64,000 nucleotides of DNA, taken from Panorpa germanica. Taxonomy: Eukaryota; Arthropoda; Insecta; Mecoptera; Panorpidae. The stretch is taken from assembly GCA_963678705.1 (NCBI GenBank), contig OY783219.1, forward strand, positions 6,634,001 through 6,698,000, written 5' to 3'. A program made the translations under genes and the position numbers. Below are positions 47,373 to 58,640 of this stretch, piece by piece. The notes below the pieces were generated by a model. That model worked only from the letters and a program-made list of their open reading frames with translations, was not told where the DNA came from and ran no database searches. Numbering within the stretch: the first letter of the stretch is position 1; each line of letters opens with the position of its first letter.

Positions 47373-47462
47373 TGGCGCAACATAATTAATGTGCCATCTG
47401 TTGAAGAAATATTGAACTATATATTTTATTAAACCTACTCTTTGGCAGATGTCGCTAGAGAC
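47373..47462 (-). repeat. Right outer flank repeat of the foldback structure
   Basis: Inverted partner of 42527-42614, with TGTGCCATCTGTTGAAGAAA and GGCAGATGTCGCTAGAG. Confidence 0.6.
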
Positions 47463-47589
47463 AAGTTTTTAATAATGTAATATTGATTCTTATTTTATTA
47501 TTATTTGTTTATATTAATTTATTAAAACTTAGTGCCAGGATATAAGCTCCTACATATTTAATTTTTATAGTTTTCGAGGTTGTAATCTT

Positions 47590-47760
47590 TGCTATATTTA
47601 AAGTATTTATGAGAGAACAATTGGGCGTGATATTTATGCGTGATGTCAGACTGCTATGTGTTCTGGTTCGATTCCGGACCTGCATTTTTGCTTCTTGGAA
47701 ACTTATAAGCCAGTGGAGTACTGCATATGTATGTCGTTGACCTATTTCTGATGGTATTTG
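47590..47760 (+). repeat. Possible tRNA-derived SINE head
   Basis: Contains GGTTCGATTCC, a perfect polymerase III B-box, at 47665-47675 in otherwise non-coding DNA. No convincing A-box or cloverleaf was found, so it is not called a tRNA gene. Confidence 0.3.
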
Positions 47761-47762
47761 CA

Positions 47763-48322
47763 TCACAGAGTAGAAGTTTCGTTCAAATATTTGCTGATAC
47801 CTTTTATTGTTACATACTATTCAATATTTGACAATGTATTGCACGTTTAATGTATTAAATCTTTATCAATATCATACACCATTACTAGCACAACTGATAA
47901 CAATATTTCTTATCAACAGAGTTCTACAGGTGGGCCGCAGCTAGCTGTTACCGCGTCGTAGATAATGAAAACAAAATAAATAACAACACCTAACAAACAT
48001 TGTTCGCAGAAACTAAAGAATCACGGAACAAGTGTTGTGAATGTATTAGTCATTAATTAAATATTTCAAAATCAAGTATTTTGTAATGACCTTTATTAAA
48101 TTATATATAGTCTAGTTACCGTGTTAATAATTATACGGTCAAGTGCAATAAATGATAATTAACAATAGTGTAACTACATTTACAATTATTTAAAAATGTA
48201 ATATATAAGTGAGGTTATGTTCATGTATTAGTTTTTTTAATCCATTTTTTTTTTAATATTTATTTACATTAAGTTTTATTTTGAAGTGTTTACGTGTTGG
48301 TGATTGAAAGAAAGTTATAAAT
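47763..48322. other. Upstream region of the membrane-protein gene
   Basis: No coding exon recognised. It should include the promoter and 5' UTR of the gene starting at 48323. Confidence 0.4.
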
Positions 48323-51300
48323 ATGAGTTCTAATGGAAATGCTGTTGCAATAAATCATGTTACAGCACAGGTAAATATTTAAATTCAATAAATATTTTTA
48401 ATTAGTATGGCAGTCACGTACTACCATTACCATATCCTCAAACCTTAAATTTAACTTCATTCAACAAGACTTGTCAGAGCTCTGCATGGTTACAATTTGA
48501 AGTTCATTATTAACCAGCATATGTAATTATCATATTTAAATGTAATATTTAAGTTTCCCAATTTGAATTTTCTTATATACATATATATTGTCAAAAGTTT
48601 TGCATATATTCCAGGCGCAATATTAGTTTAGATGGTAGTTTCTTTTTATTTATGCTGCTGCTTCTTTTTTAGAATGTCCTGAATAATTCTAACAATCGAC
48701 ATAGCCTGCCTGCTACTTTAAATGTTGCGTTAACGCAATCAGCAGGGGGTGATTATACCCGACCAGAACCATACAGGTAAGAATGGTTCATTGTTGTTTA
48801 AGAATTACATTAGGTGAACTTTGGGAGTGGTCTTGATAAAAATGTTTTACTTTCTGAATACAAAGCATATGTGTTTTATTTGTATTTATTTAATGCTTCT
48901 TGCGATTAGGCACTACATTTTTGTGATTAAATCTCATTTGTTCCATACTGCAAACTCAAAGAAAAACTCATTTTTGCTTTTATCTTGCTCTATCTTTCTT
49001 TTGTATTCGTTTTCGCTCATTGTTTTGCAACGACCTTGACTTCTTTCTCTCTCCACCTCCTCTTTACTTCCTCCAACCATCTTCTCCCTTTCACACTCTC
49101 CTAGCCAGTGGCGTAGCTACCGCCGTATCAGCTGTATCAATGATACGGGCCCCCGGGCTTTTGGGGCCCCAAACCTGTATAAACAAAAATTCGTATCTCA
49201 CTTAAATTCTTAGGCTCTACTTAATTTAGTTCCTATGAGTATAAATTCTAAGAAATAACGTATAATCAATATATAATTAATTTAATCAATTCGAGCGTTT
49301 TTGTTCCTTTTGTGAAAAATCTTTGCCCATCATTTGGGCCCCCAACAAATTTTGATACAGGGCCCGTCTAAGGCACGCTACGTTACTGCTCTTAGCAACA
49401 GTTCTTCCACTATTATTCAAGAATTCAGTTTCCTCTTACATCTAATTATAAAGTGCTTCAAACTTTGCTTCGCCTCTCTGCATACTCCCTCCTTCTTTAC
49501 TTTCCAATACTGGCTTTCCTCTTCATATTTCCCACCTGAACCTTGCGAGCATCCTGATATACATATTTCTTTATATACTCCGATAACCTCCTCGCTTGAA
49601 TCATGCCTCCTCTATCTTAGGCATCCATTCTATATCTCTTTCTCTCATTAATTTCTAAACCTCCTTCAATTCTTCGGTTTTCCTTCTTTCTCCACAATCA
49701 CCATTCTTCTTCCTTCATAGTACCCTTTCCTTCTACTCTTCAACCTCGTGTTTCCCCCTTTCCTCACTTCCTCTGTAACTATATCTGTAACCCATTGTCC
49801 ACCGATTTGTCTTGATGCTCATCTCCCAGATGTTGATGAAATTGTATCACAAAATCATACAGCCAACAATTTTTGATTGATGTTTTTCTAGATCTCTTAA
49901 TAATACGTCCCGTAAATACCAACCAAGTAGAAATTCTGGAAGAAACGGAAAACCAAGGATAGAAGTTATTAATGAAGTTGAAGGAGAAAATGTGAAACGA
50001 CCAGAGGTAAGAAATAGAAATCCTATGCCCTCATAACATCAGGAACTAATACGAGTACATAGCAAAATACATTAAAATACACAAAAATTATCCGTTATCT
50101 TTTTCGGATATATCTAGGTGTCAACAGTTAGAAAAAATGAGCTTGATAACGCCAAAACACACCTGTGGCTAGATTAGATTAATGGGGTACTAAGCTCACA
50201 CTTTGGGTAGGATTCTTGTGGTATTGATTCATGGAAATAACCTTTTCTTTGCCACTGGGTTAATTCCTCAAAATCATATAGGAAAACGGCTGAAGTTTCT
50301 GAACTCATAGTTATCGCAGTTAAGGGTTAGGTAAAGAAACATTTCTCTAAAGCTACTGCACTGTAGAAACAATTTACTGTTATTTCTCTTTAACAAACCA
50401 CGTGTGTAATTTTTACGGAAAGATGTAAAATTTCCATAAGAATCGATCAAATGGCGGTAAAACTCAGCAGATTAACTATTAACAATTAAATCACAAGATC
50501 GACAGATGGCTATATAGAAGACCAGGTGTTAATAAAGATGATTCACTTTGAATGACTACGTTAGTGAGGTATTATTAATTACCACGTGGTTATATTCATA
50601 TACCCTTATCGTTCATTAATAAAAATAGAAGATATCATATGATTAAGAGCGATTACAGTCATGTGAGATAAATTAAACAATTAGGATGACTGACTGTGTG
50701 ATTATCCAGTGTCAGCCAGTTCAAATAATGACTCACACTGTAAATTTGAGGGATTTAGACAACACATTCATGCAGGAAACCCATGTTGCAATCACTGTAA
50801 TCCATACCTTGGGCAATGCATTGGTACAGAGTGAATTATAACAAGGCCCGCTGTCATGTGATCAGTAAAAGTAGCCTCAGAATAACAGCTATCTAGTTGG
50901 TAACACTGCCTTATTCATGTATACGTACCACGTGGTACACCCCACGTGTTAATCATATACTCTGTTTTGTTTCTTTTATATATTTTTACTCCGTTCGGAG
51001 CTTGGAGCATATATATATATATATATGGAGAGAGAATGCTGGACTTGAAAGTGTGTCCAAAATGTGTGCGAGAGAGAAAGGTATATGTTCCTATTTGTTG
51101 ACAGTTATCAAGTCAGATCTGTCTAGATATATTACGTGACAGTTGTTAAATATGACATTATATTGATGCAGAATAATGTAGATATGTATGAATATAAATA
51201 AACTATATATAAATATAACTGAAAACGTGAGTTCTGTCCATTCCGAATATCAACTGTGTTGGCCATTATCCCTACAGCGACATCTATGACGTTCATGAGT

Positions 51301-52695
51301 ATGTGTTTTCAACGACAGACGAGCTTTGTACCAATTAAAGAAATATAATTTTTTTACATATTTATTATTTATCTTAATAGAATATTAATATTTATTATAT
51401 CTAGACAGCTGTCACTTTCGACGCATGTGCATAGAGAACAAATAGGAACATATACCTTTCTCTTTCGCACACATTTTGGACACACTTTTAATCTATAGGA
51501 AATATAGGCTATTTACACTCCATATATATATGCTCTAAGCTTGGGAGCTAAGTATATTTTAGTCAGCCACGAAAGACGCAATTAAAAGTACAAGGGTTTA
51601 TTATTTAATTCTCAGTTTACTAATATATATTGTGTTACTAATGGAACACAATATCTGTCAAATGTCACCGCCATGACAGTTCAAAAATAGCGCGAAATTT
51701 AAAATTACAACTCTTGTTAAAGACCCTATACTAGAGAAATCGATCATTTAACACATAACGTAAATGTGTGTTGCAATTTATGATAACATTTTCGCTATCT
51801 GTCAAATTTTATAAAAATAAATAACTGATTACAATTATCTAATTTATAGATCGCATAAATTGCTGAGGTAATTTCTCTGATATCATCATCACAAACAAAT
51901 ATAGGGATTCTAGATCTTACAAAGAATGTATCGATTACAGTGGAAAGAAGATGATTATTACTAGTATTTAAGAATGATTTCCACCTTTTATTTTGCCTGA
52001 TTAGAGCCTTGTCGGGTTCTGATCCCTGTTATATCTCGGGTAACATTTCTACTCGGTTATAGACATTTTTTTTGTAGATTTAACCTCATTTCCACTCACC
52101 GTTTTATTGCGAGTAGCGAGTATATTGTTTTTGTATATTTCAGATTGTTCTTGGTGAACGTAAAACAAGCAACATTAGTAGATCGAGCTACCAAGGTCGC
52201 GTAAATGGGGGTTATGTGGGGAATCAAACTAATGGACACATAGGAGGTACAGATTCTGGAACAGCTCCTTCATCGGCTCATGGAGGCAGTGTATACAGCT
52301 TACCGTACGTTATATACAAGTTAATCAATAGTTACATAAGAAATTTTGACTAAGATATTTGATAAATTTGACAGAACTTCAGTAGTCTCTGCTAATATAA
52401 CCTAAAAGTCTAAGCTATACGTTAACTACAAAATGAAACGTGTTACCTGATGAAAACGCATGCAACTTATTTCTTTTATAACCTCAAATTATTTAAAGTT
52501 CATTTTTATTTTAGTGTAATTCGAGAACAGTACTGGTCATGGGGATGCTCCCGTTGTTCTCGTCTGGAGAAGATTCTGATAATCTCTGTAGCTTTACTAG
52601 CACTAGGAGTTTTATGTCTTGCAGCCGCTGTAGGAGTTTTATCAAAACAACATCCTGATCATCCTATAAGACAGTGGTTTGCACCACTATTTTAG
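48323..52695 (+). CDS. Small single-pass membrane protein of unknown function (five exons)
   Basis: Exons 48323-48370, 48673-48776, 49892-50006, 52144-52304 and 52515-52695 join in phase at GT/AG junctions to give 202 residues. Residues 1-142 are hydrophilic and rich in Asn, Ser, Gly and Arg, which suggests a disordered N-terminal tail. A WSWGCSRCSRLEK segment with a C-x2-C pair (154, 157) and basic residues leads into one membrane helix (~163-185). A 17-residue tail ending in WFAPLF follows. Basic residues before the helix suggest the N terminus is cytoplasmic (type II). The layout resembles the cytoplasmic and anchor part of type II ectoenzymes such as M13 peptidases, but no catalytic domain follows, so that link is only a hypothesis. 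Intron 2 contains a hAT MITE; intron 3 contains an inverted repeat and a MITE C end. I recognise no named orthologue. Confidence 0.75.
49106..49388. mobile_element. hAT MITE, copy 2, in an intron
   Basis: CAGTGGCGTAGCTAC to CACGCTACGTTACTG, flanked by CTCCTAGC (49098-49105) and CTCTTAGC (49389-49396), a 7-of-8 target duplication. Same family as 23006-23305. It lies in intron 2 of the membrane-protein gene, in a pyrimidine-rich stretch. Confidence 0.9.
50997..51548. mobile_element. Inverted-repeat element in intron 3
   Basis: Arms of roughly 130-150 bp (50997-51130 and 51397-51548). The best-conserved 52-bp core, around AAAGTGTGTCCAAAATGTGT and GGTATATGTTCCTATTTGTT, is almost perfect between the arms. 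A (TA)n run lies near each outer edge. Probably a non-autonomous foldback or MITE. Confidence 0.75.
51704..51733 (+). mobile_element. MITE family C terminal fragment
   Basis: AACTCTTGTTAAAGACCCTA plus TA matches the right end of the elements at 1944-2135 and 30350-31162. The rest is missing. Confidence 0.55.
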
Positions 52696-52858
52696 TATTA
52701 AGATTATTTATTGTATGTTTAGTAATAATTTATTTAAAATAATTGGTGCACTGAAGAATTATATCACAAATATAAATATAATAATATTGTTTATTAAAAA
52801 AATGTTTATTTTATCCAGTAAATAGATTACAAAGTTACAGAAAGGAAACCTAATTAAA

Positions 52859-53514
52859 TGGGCTTGTATCCTCATTTCTTAGTGGTCGATTTTTCGATTG
52901 TTGATTGAAATTGATGTTAATAAATGTGTATTTTATTAAATATCTAGATGTTGACGAAGATATAGCAATTAAAAGTTTGAATTGTAGTTTTAGCGCTAGA
53001 AATGGTCGGCCATATTTGTATGACGTGAAATGCATTTTAACGTCAGTTATTTGTTGAGTAGGTCAGTGCTGTGGTAATGTTTTGTAGCTGTTGGTAGTCG
53101 AAATAATCAAGTCAAGTCAAAGAATAATAAGTTTTTATTTTATTTAACCCTGTATTGTTCCTTGAAATAGCTGTAAATAATATTTGATATATAAATACAT
53201 ATAGCAGAGATCTATGAGCTGTAAGGTTGGTAACCTGTAAACTTGCCAGAGTTCTATCTTGAATATGAAATCTCTTTCACGCTCTATTGTATAAAAGAGA
53301 TAGCAACTAGCGGCTGTGATGTCACATGCATTTGGAATGTTGTCCAACGTTGAATCCCTTTAATAATTAAAGAGAAAAAATGACTGTTTTAATTGTTAAT
53401 ATCTTTTAACATATAAGGAGTTATTAAAAAATAATTGGACATTTGAGGTTCTAGTAACCCACTTTATCAATATATAGTACACTTTTATAGAAATTAAGAT
53501 AGGACACAAGCCCA
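52859..53514 (-). mobile_element. MITE family A, copy 7 (central-variant subfamily)
   Basis: Ends TGGGCTTGTATCC and GGACACAAGCCCA. The centre has the alternative segment around TATAAAAGAGATAGCAAC shared with copy 6. It lies 164 bp after the stop codon of the membrane-protein gene and might be within its 3' UTR. Confidence 0.9.
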
Positions 53515-54144
53515 TGATTCACCTATTGTATATATTGAGGTTATAATAATTTTACTTTTAATTATTCTACATAGATGGCAGCAGTTGTACATTAATTGAA
53601 ACTATTTTTTAATTAAAAGATAACGACGATCCTTGTTATTGATAATGAAATCATAGATAATCAACGTGCGATATAATAACATTAAAATTCACGTTATTTA
53701 AATACAGTCACAACACGCATTATGTATGCAGTCGCTTGACACATTTTACGTGCGTATAATTCACAATGTTTTCTGACGTTTACAGAGAAAAACCAATAAA
53801 ATTTGTTTACTCAGTTATAGAAACGTGAATTCACAATTGTATTTGTAGTTTTTTACAATTTCTAACTGTCACAATGGGTCAAAATACGGTAAATGCACCT
53901 GTCTGGCCTCTGTACTTAGGTTAGGTTCAGTAAAGAAGACGGGAGACGTTTAATGATTGACAAGTGATAAGATATGGCAGGTGACATACGGACGAACAGC
54001 GGGACAAATCGAGATCCGATGTGTTGCAGTTTGTATTCAATTCTACGATTCTCCGTGGATGGGTGAAACCAATACGGCGTTAAACGAATATCTAAATGTT
54101 TTATGTATCTTGTCTTGTCATAAGCTTGTCTTCTTCTTCTTTTA

Positions 54145-54340
54145 TCATGTAAAAAGGTTAAACCTGCATTTAAATTTGAATTTTCAGCGCGAAACAAGAG
54201 TGTAAACAGTTTATTGCATTTATCTTGGAATCTATAATTTCCACAATAAAATCATGAAGAGCTTTTTTGTAGATAACAATATTATCTACAACTTTTATAA
54301 ATAACTTTCTTTTGTAACTTTCATAATAAAAAAGTTATAA
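54145..54340 (+). repeat. Dispersed repeat family H, copy 4
   Basis: Shares ATGTAAAAAGGTTAAAC and TTTTTTGTAGATAACAATAT with the other copies. Confidence 0.5.
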
Positions 54341-57300
54341 GTATAAATAATACAGTCCGTCTATCATATGTTTGTTACGCACGCCTCCCCATCCAAACAT
54401 TTGTCTCTACAGTTCTCTAAATATCCTGTTACATCTTCTCGACGCGACGTGGCCATCAGAATTCTGTCATGATTGTCTCATAACGTCTTCAAAGTAAGCA
54501 GCAATACCTGGAAATCTTCTATACCATCGCTTCAGCAATTTTTTTAAAGATTGACAGTTATATATATAAGCTGGAGTAGTGGTTGTTGCCTACAGCTGTT
54601 TTTGTAGGCGCACTGGTAGAATATATAATTTGCGTTTTGTTATTATATGATTTAAATTAGATAGCATATCTGTAATTAAAATATTTGATAAACACAACGT
54701 ATAAAAATACTAAAACAATCAAATACCGGATACGGATTTAAAGTGAGCGCATCCGGTTACAGATATTTTATTGTAAGGTCCATACTTTCTTACTGCGAGA
54801 AAGGAAAAAATGAGTTTAAATATGGCAGGTTAAATTTTATGTGCATATAATATCTTACTTCTAGTATCTCAAGTTCAAATTGATAAATCCATTGATAATA
54901 TTTATCAATAAACAATTTTTTTTAATATAAACATGTTTCCCTGATTCTTCAATTTATTTTCTGATTAAAAAACAAGTTGGTCGTTTAAATAGAAATTGCC
55001 GAGCATTCACTTTCGTGGACTCTGTCATTAACAACAGATTAACTTAATTTGTCGTGACCCCAGGGTCCCGTAAAACTCGCTGCTTGACTGCCAATGCTAC
55101 AGTCTGTGTAAAAAATTAATCGTTTGCGAAAATATTTAATAATTCTTAAATCAAATTCTATTTATTGATACTATAAAGACTTCTACTGTTTATCTAAGAA
55201 CTGTCTTGTCTTCTTTGGGTGTTTAGACTTAATATATGTGCACTTAGTACCGCATTTAGACGTTTAGGCGCCAATTTCAAAATACAGACCCTCAAATACA
55301 ATTTCGAAATACATAACCTCACATTACCAGACATTCAGAGATTGTTTATGTAAAGATTAGGTCCCGGGTTGCGTTGTGAGTTGAACTGTCAAGTACAGGG
55401 CTGCACTGAAGACATTCAATCACGGTAGAACTTACTTTTTTCTCAAGGCAGTTCCATTAGTTACTTTAATACTAACAGCTCGGCTACTTCTTAAAAGATT
55501 ACCGTTTTTAACCCTATTCCACACAAGGGTCAGGACATTTCTTATGATTTCTGAGACATATCTTGCTTGGCAACTACTGAAACACACTGAAACATACAAT
55601 AAATGCAATCTTAGTTACTATTTCACTCCTAAACTTGAACATAACCTTCAAAGCAAAGTTTATTAACCCTACAACTCGTGCTATATTTTTAATTTCAAAG
55701 ATTAATAGATACGTAAGCATGATTATTTTTCATTTATTTTTGTCGAATATTCAAAACGAAGATAATGCTCATTGAATTGCACTGGGCTTGCATTTATTAA
55801 CAAACAAGTTTAAGCACGTTTCACATACAAAAGCATAATTTTGTAGTGCAAGAAAATGCGGTTGCAAATGCAATTTGATATAAAATATTATTTGAATAAA
55901 ATTGGATCTTTCAACCGCGTAATATCATATGACAATTGGGCAATGGTGCGGTTTACTTCTTATGAAATTACGACCTCTCTCTAATTATTATTATTCGTAG
56001 CAAATAATAGTCAATTTCTTAGGAGTGTAGTACACCAACCTCACCTTGGCATCTACACGCGAAACTCAACAAAAATAAAACGCAATTCGTATAAATATTT
56101 TATGTCATATACACCTTAGTTTAAAATTACTTAGAGTAGAAGAAATCGGAAACGTGACATCCGCAGAATGCAATATGAAGACAGTGAAATATATCTATAT
56201 GCAAATGAAGAATGATAACACAACAAAATTACTAGCATGCGTCGTGGGAAGAAACATGCCCCGATCTGTGTATGTACCAAATCACGTTGTCCAGTCTGTC
56301 ATCGAATCTTGTTTCTGAAAGGGACTGTACCTCGGATGTTTCTTTGACATAATATTATTAGATTCCATTGCACGTTGGTTCGCCAGTGGACAAACGACTT
56401 CGAGAGCAAGAGGTTTGTGTAGTTCCGTAGAAGCTATTTTAATATTATCTAGTGTTTGTTTATTATTTTAAATAAGAATTACATGATTTAAATAAAAGTA
56501 ACTACGCCGATGTTAAATAACGTAAGCTTTAATAAATATTTAATACCGGTTTGTTGTTTTTAATTATTACAATTCAATAAGCTGATTAATTACTTTGTAT
56601 ATAGTATATCAAATTGTTTTGTTTGTTACTATATAGACTATCAAATTTGGTAAGCTTTTTGTGTTATAATTATTCTAGGTATTAAATACTGACATTTATT
56701 TATAAATTTGCGTTTTAATCTTAAATGTTATTAGTTTTATCTTGTAAAATCATGCGTCGTGCGTCATTAATATACATTATTTGTATATCTTTTGTATTTT
56801 GTACACTGAAACTTAAATGTTAAAGTATAAATCAAAAACTAAAATTCATAAGCAAGGAATGGGGCTTCATTCTTTGTATAGCTAAAGGTCTTATTGGTAA
56901 GGAATAAACATTATTTATCTATACTATATGGATGTTACTTTACATTCATGTAATATTTTAGTTAAACGAAACATAGTAATATTTAATCTAAAAGAGTCTT
57001 ATTATTTTATAGTTTAAAAAAAACTTCTTAAAGAAGTTATTAAAGATATTAAGAATTATTTTTCAAAAATCCCAAGTAGAAAGTTAATCTTAGATAAGCA
57101 AGATAAGAAGTAGAAGCTGATTTTAGAATTAGCTTTTGGCAATCTAGCAAATACGAAACTTGGTTTCCAAGACAATTTTCTAACTGTGAAGCTGTAAAAC
57201 CGTTTACCTAATAAGTAACTTAAATATATATTTTAAATAGACGCAATTGTGTTTAGCGGGATAGATTATAAGAAAACATAAATTTAATGAACCAATGCTT

Positions 57301-57420
57301 AAGGCATCTACAAATCTGAGTAATATTTCGTACACGATGTTATGAATTGAGCTACAAAATATACAAAATAAAATAATTGAGTTTTTTATTTTAAAGTATA
57401 TTTTACTATAGTCCAAATCA
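54341..57420. other. Long intergenic stretch without a recognised gene
   Basis: 3 kb of AT-rich DNA. 55000-55450 and 56220-56440 are less AT-rich, but I could not extract a coding exon with splice context. They could hold 5' UTR or regulatory sequence. Confidence 0.4.
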
Positions 57421-57600
57421 CGAGAGTTCGGCGGCGACTTATACCTAAAAGAGGTTATAAGAGCGGTATAAATCTAAAATACGATAATGAATTTTATCCA
57501 ATACACATTATAGAAAAATAAGTGAGCCAGTGCTTTGTAGTTATATCGGCAGTTTATACTCCACAACTTGTTTTAAGTATGAGTCGCAGCCGAACTCTCG
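57421..57600. mobile_element. MITE family G, 180 bp
   Basis: 30-bp inverted ends (CGAGAGTTCGGCGGCGACTT... and ...GAGTCGCAGCCGAACTCTCG) match at about 27 of 30 positions and are flanked by CA/TA, probably a TA duplication. Tc1/mariner-type MITE by inference. Confidence 0.85.
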
Positions 57601-58591
57601 TAATTTGAACTATATAAACGAATTGTTTCATTATGATTACCCTACATCTTTTATCTGTACTAAGGCCCTAAATATTAACAAAAGTATTGTATTATTGGTA
57701 TTGGTAGCATGCATGTAATATGTTACATAAATATTATGATAAGTTGTGATATATCATTATACAGTAACCTCTACAGCTCACTATAAAATAAGCCGCTTGT
57801 TACTTTAAAAAAAAGTATTGCCCTAGTGCAATTATAGATAAAAGTGTAATATTCAATCAAATAAATATTCAATGCTTCAATTAAATTTTGTTCTCTATAT
57901 TTTCTATAAACCCGCTCTTGCTGGAATGGTGAAATACGTTTTTGGCTATTTAAATCGCCTTGTAATGTTATAATCATTTACATTTTTATCTAGTGTAATT
58001 TATCTTTGTTATTTCCGCCAAAACTATATTGCCGTTTGATTATTCACCAAAATTGCTAATTCGGTACGATCGTGCCGGATGAAAGAGAGGTTATGTAAAC
58101 ATTGAAATTTTCTGTCACAGAAAAAAGCGCGTTTAGCGGAATTTTTATATATGATAACAAAATATGACTTACCTCTCTAAAAATAATAAGAACACTATTT
58201 AATTTCTTCAAGAAATGTTCAAAATCAATCAATAATTGTATCTAAGGCAGTAAACAAGTTTTTAAATTGATTAGATATAAAAAGAAATACATTTACAAAT
58301 AATCTAATTTAGCGTAAAAACAAATGGAAGATTTTGCGAACTGTTGAACATTGAAACGGATTTGCTTATTTGTTTACATTAATTACTAATCAAAACACCT
58401 TCCGAAAACCCTCCGCAATCCCTGAAAACACTTGAAAACTTTGTATCCAGTTAGAAACATGGTCTGAACAACAAAGATTTATTATAATTTGTTTGTGACA
58501 ATTATTTTGAGTGCCTACTCGAGATTTTAATCTTGATTGGCCTCATTTATTATGTAAATGCATTTATCTATAATTGTATGTATGAACTTGG
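57601..58591. other. Upstream region of the alpha-mannosidase
   Basis: No coding exon recognised. Presumed promoter region of the gene at 58641. Confidence 0.4.
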
Positions 58592-58599
58592 TATATATA
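58592..58599 (+). promoter_or_regulatory. Putative TATA box of the alpha-mannosidase gene
   Basis: TATATATAA lies about 45 bp before the start codon, placing initiation near 58620-58630 and giving a very short 5' UTR. This favours the ATG at 58641 over the upstream in-frame ATG at 58611. Confidence 0.5.
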
Positions 58600-58640
58600 A
58601 TGGGCACTAATTGCAAGTTTACAATATTAGCAAATCTATC

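Larger units (their letters stand above)
42527..47462. mobile_element. Large inverted satellite structure, Foldback-like
   Basis: A 4.9-kb structure symmetrical around 45460: outer flanking sequence (42527-42614 versus 47373-47462, inverted), a left satellite array, a long palindrome and a right satellite array in the opposite orientation. Long inverted repeats made of tandem subrepeats are the defining architecture of Foldback/Galileo-type elements. No transposase is present, so an alternative is an inverted duplication of a local satellite. Confidence 0.65.

Noticed and set aside
47665-47675. tRNA gene suggested by a perfect B-box
   Set aside because: No acceptor stem, D-arm or anticodon arm could be folded around it. 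At most a decayed SINE.
53916-54205. Overlapping frames on both strands (93 and 82 codons)
   Set aside because: Neither translation shows a known motif, and splice context is absent.
58611-58640. Upstream in-frame ATG as the mannosidase start
   Set aside because: It lies within about 20 bp of the TATA box, probably before the transcription start, and would put ten polar residues ahead of the signal peptide.
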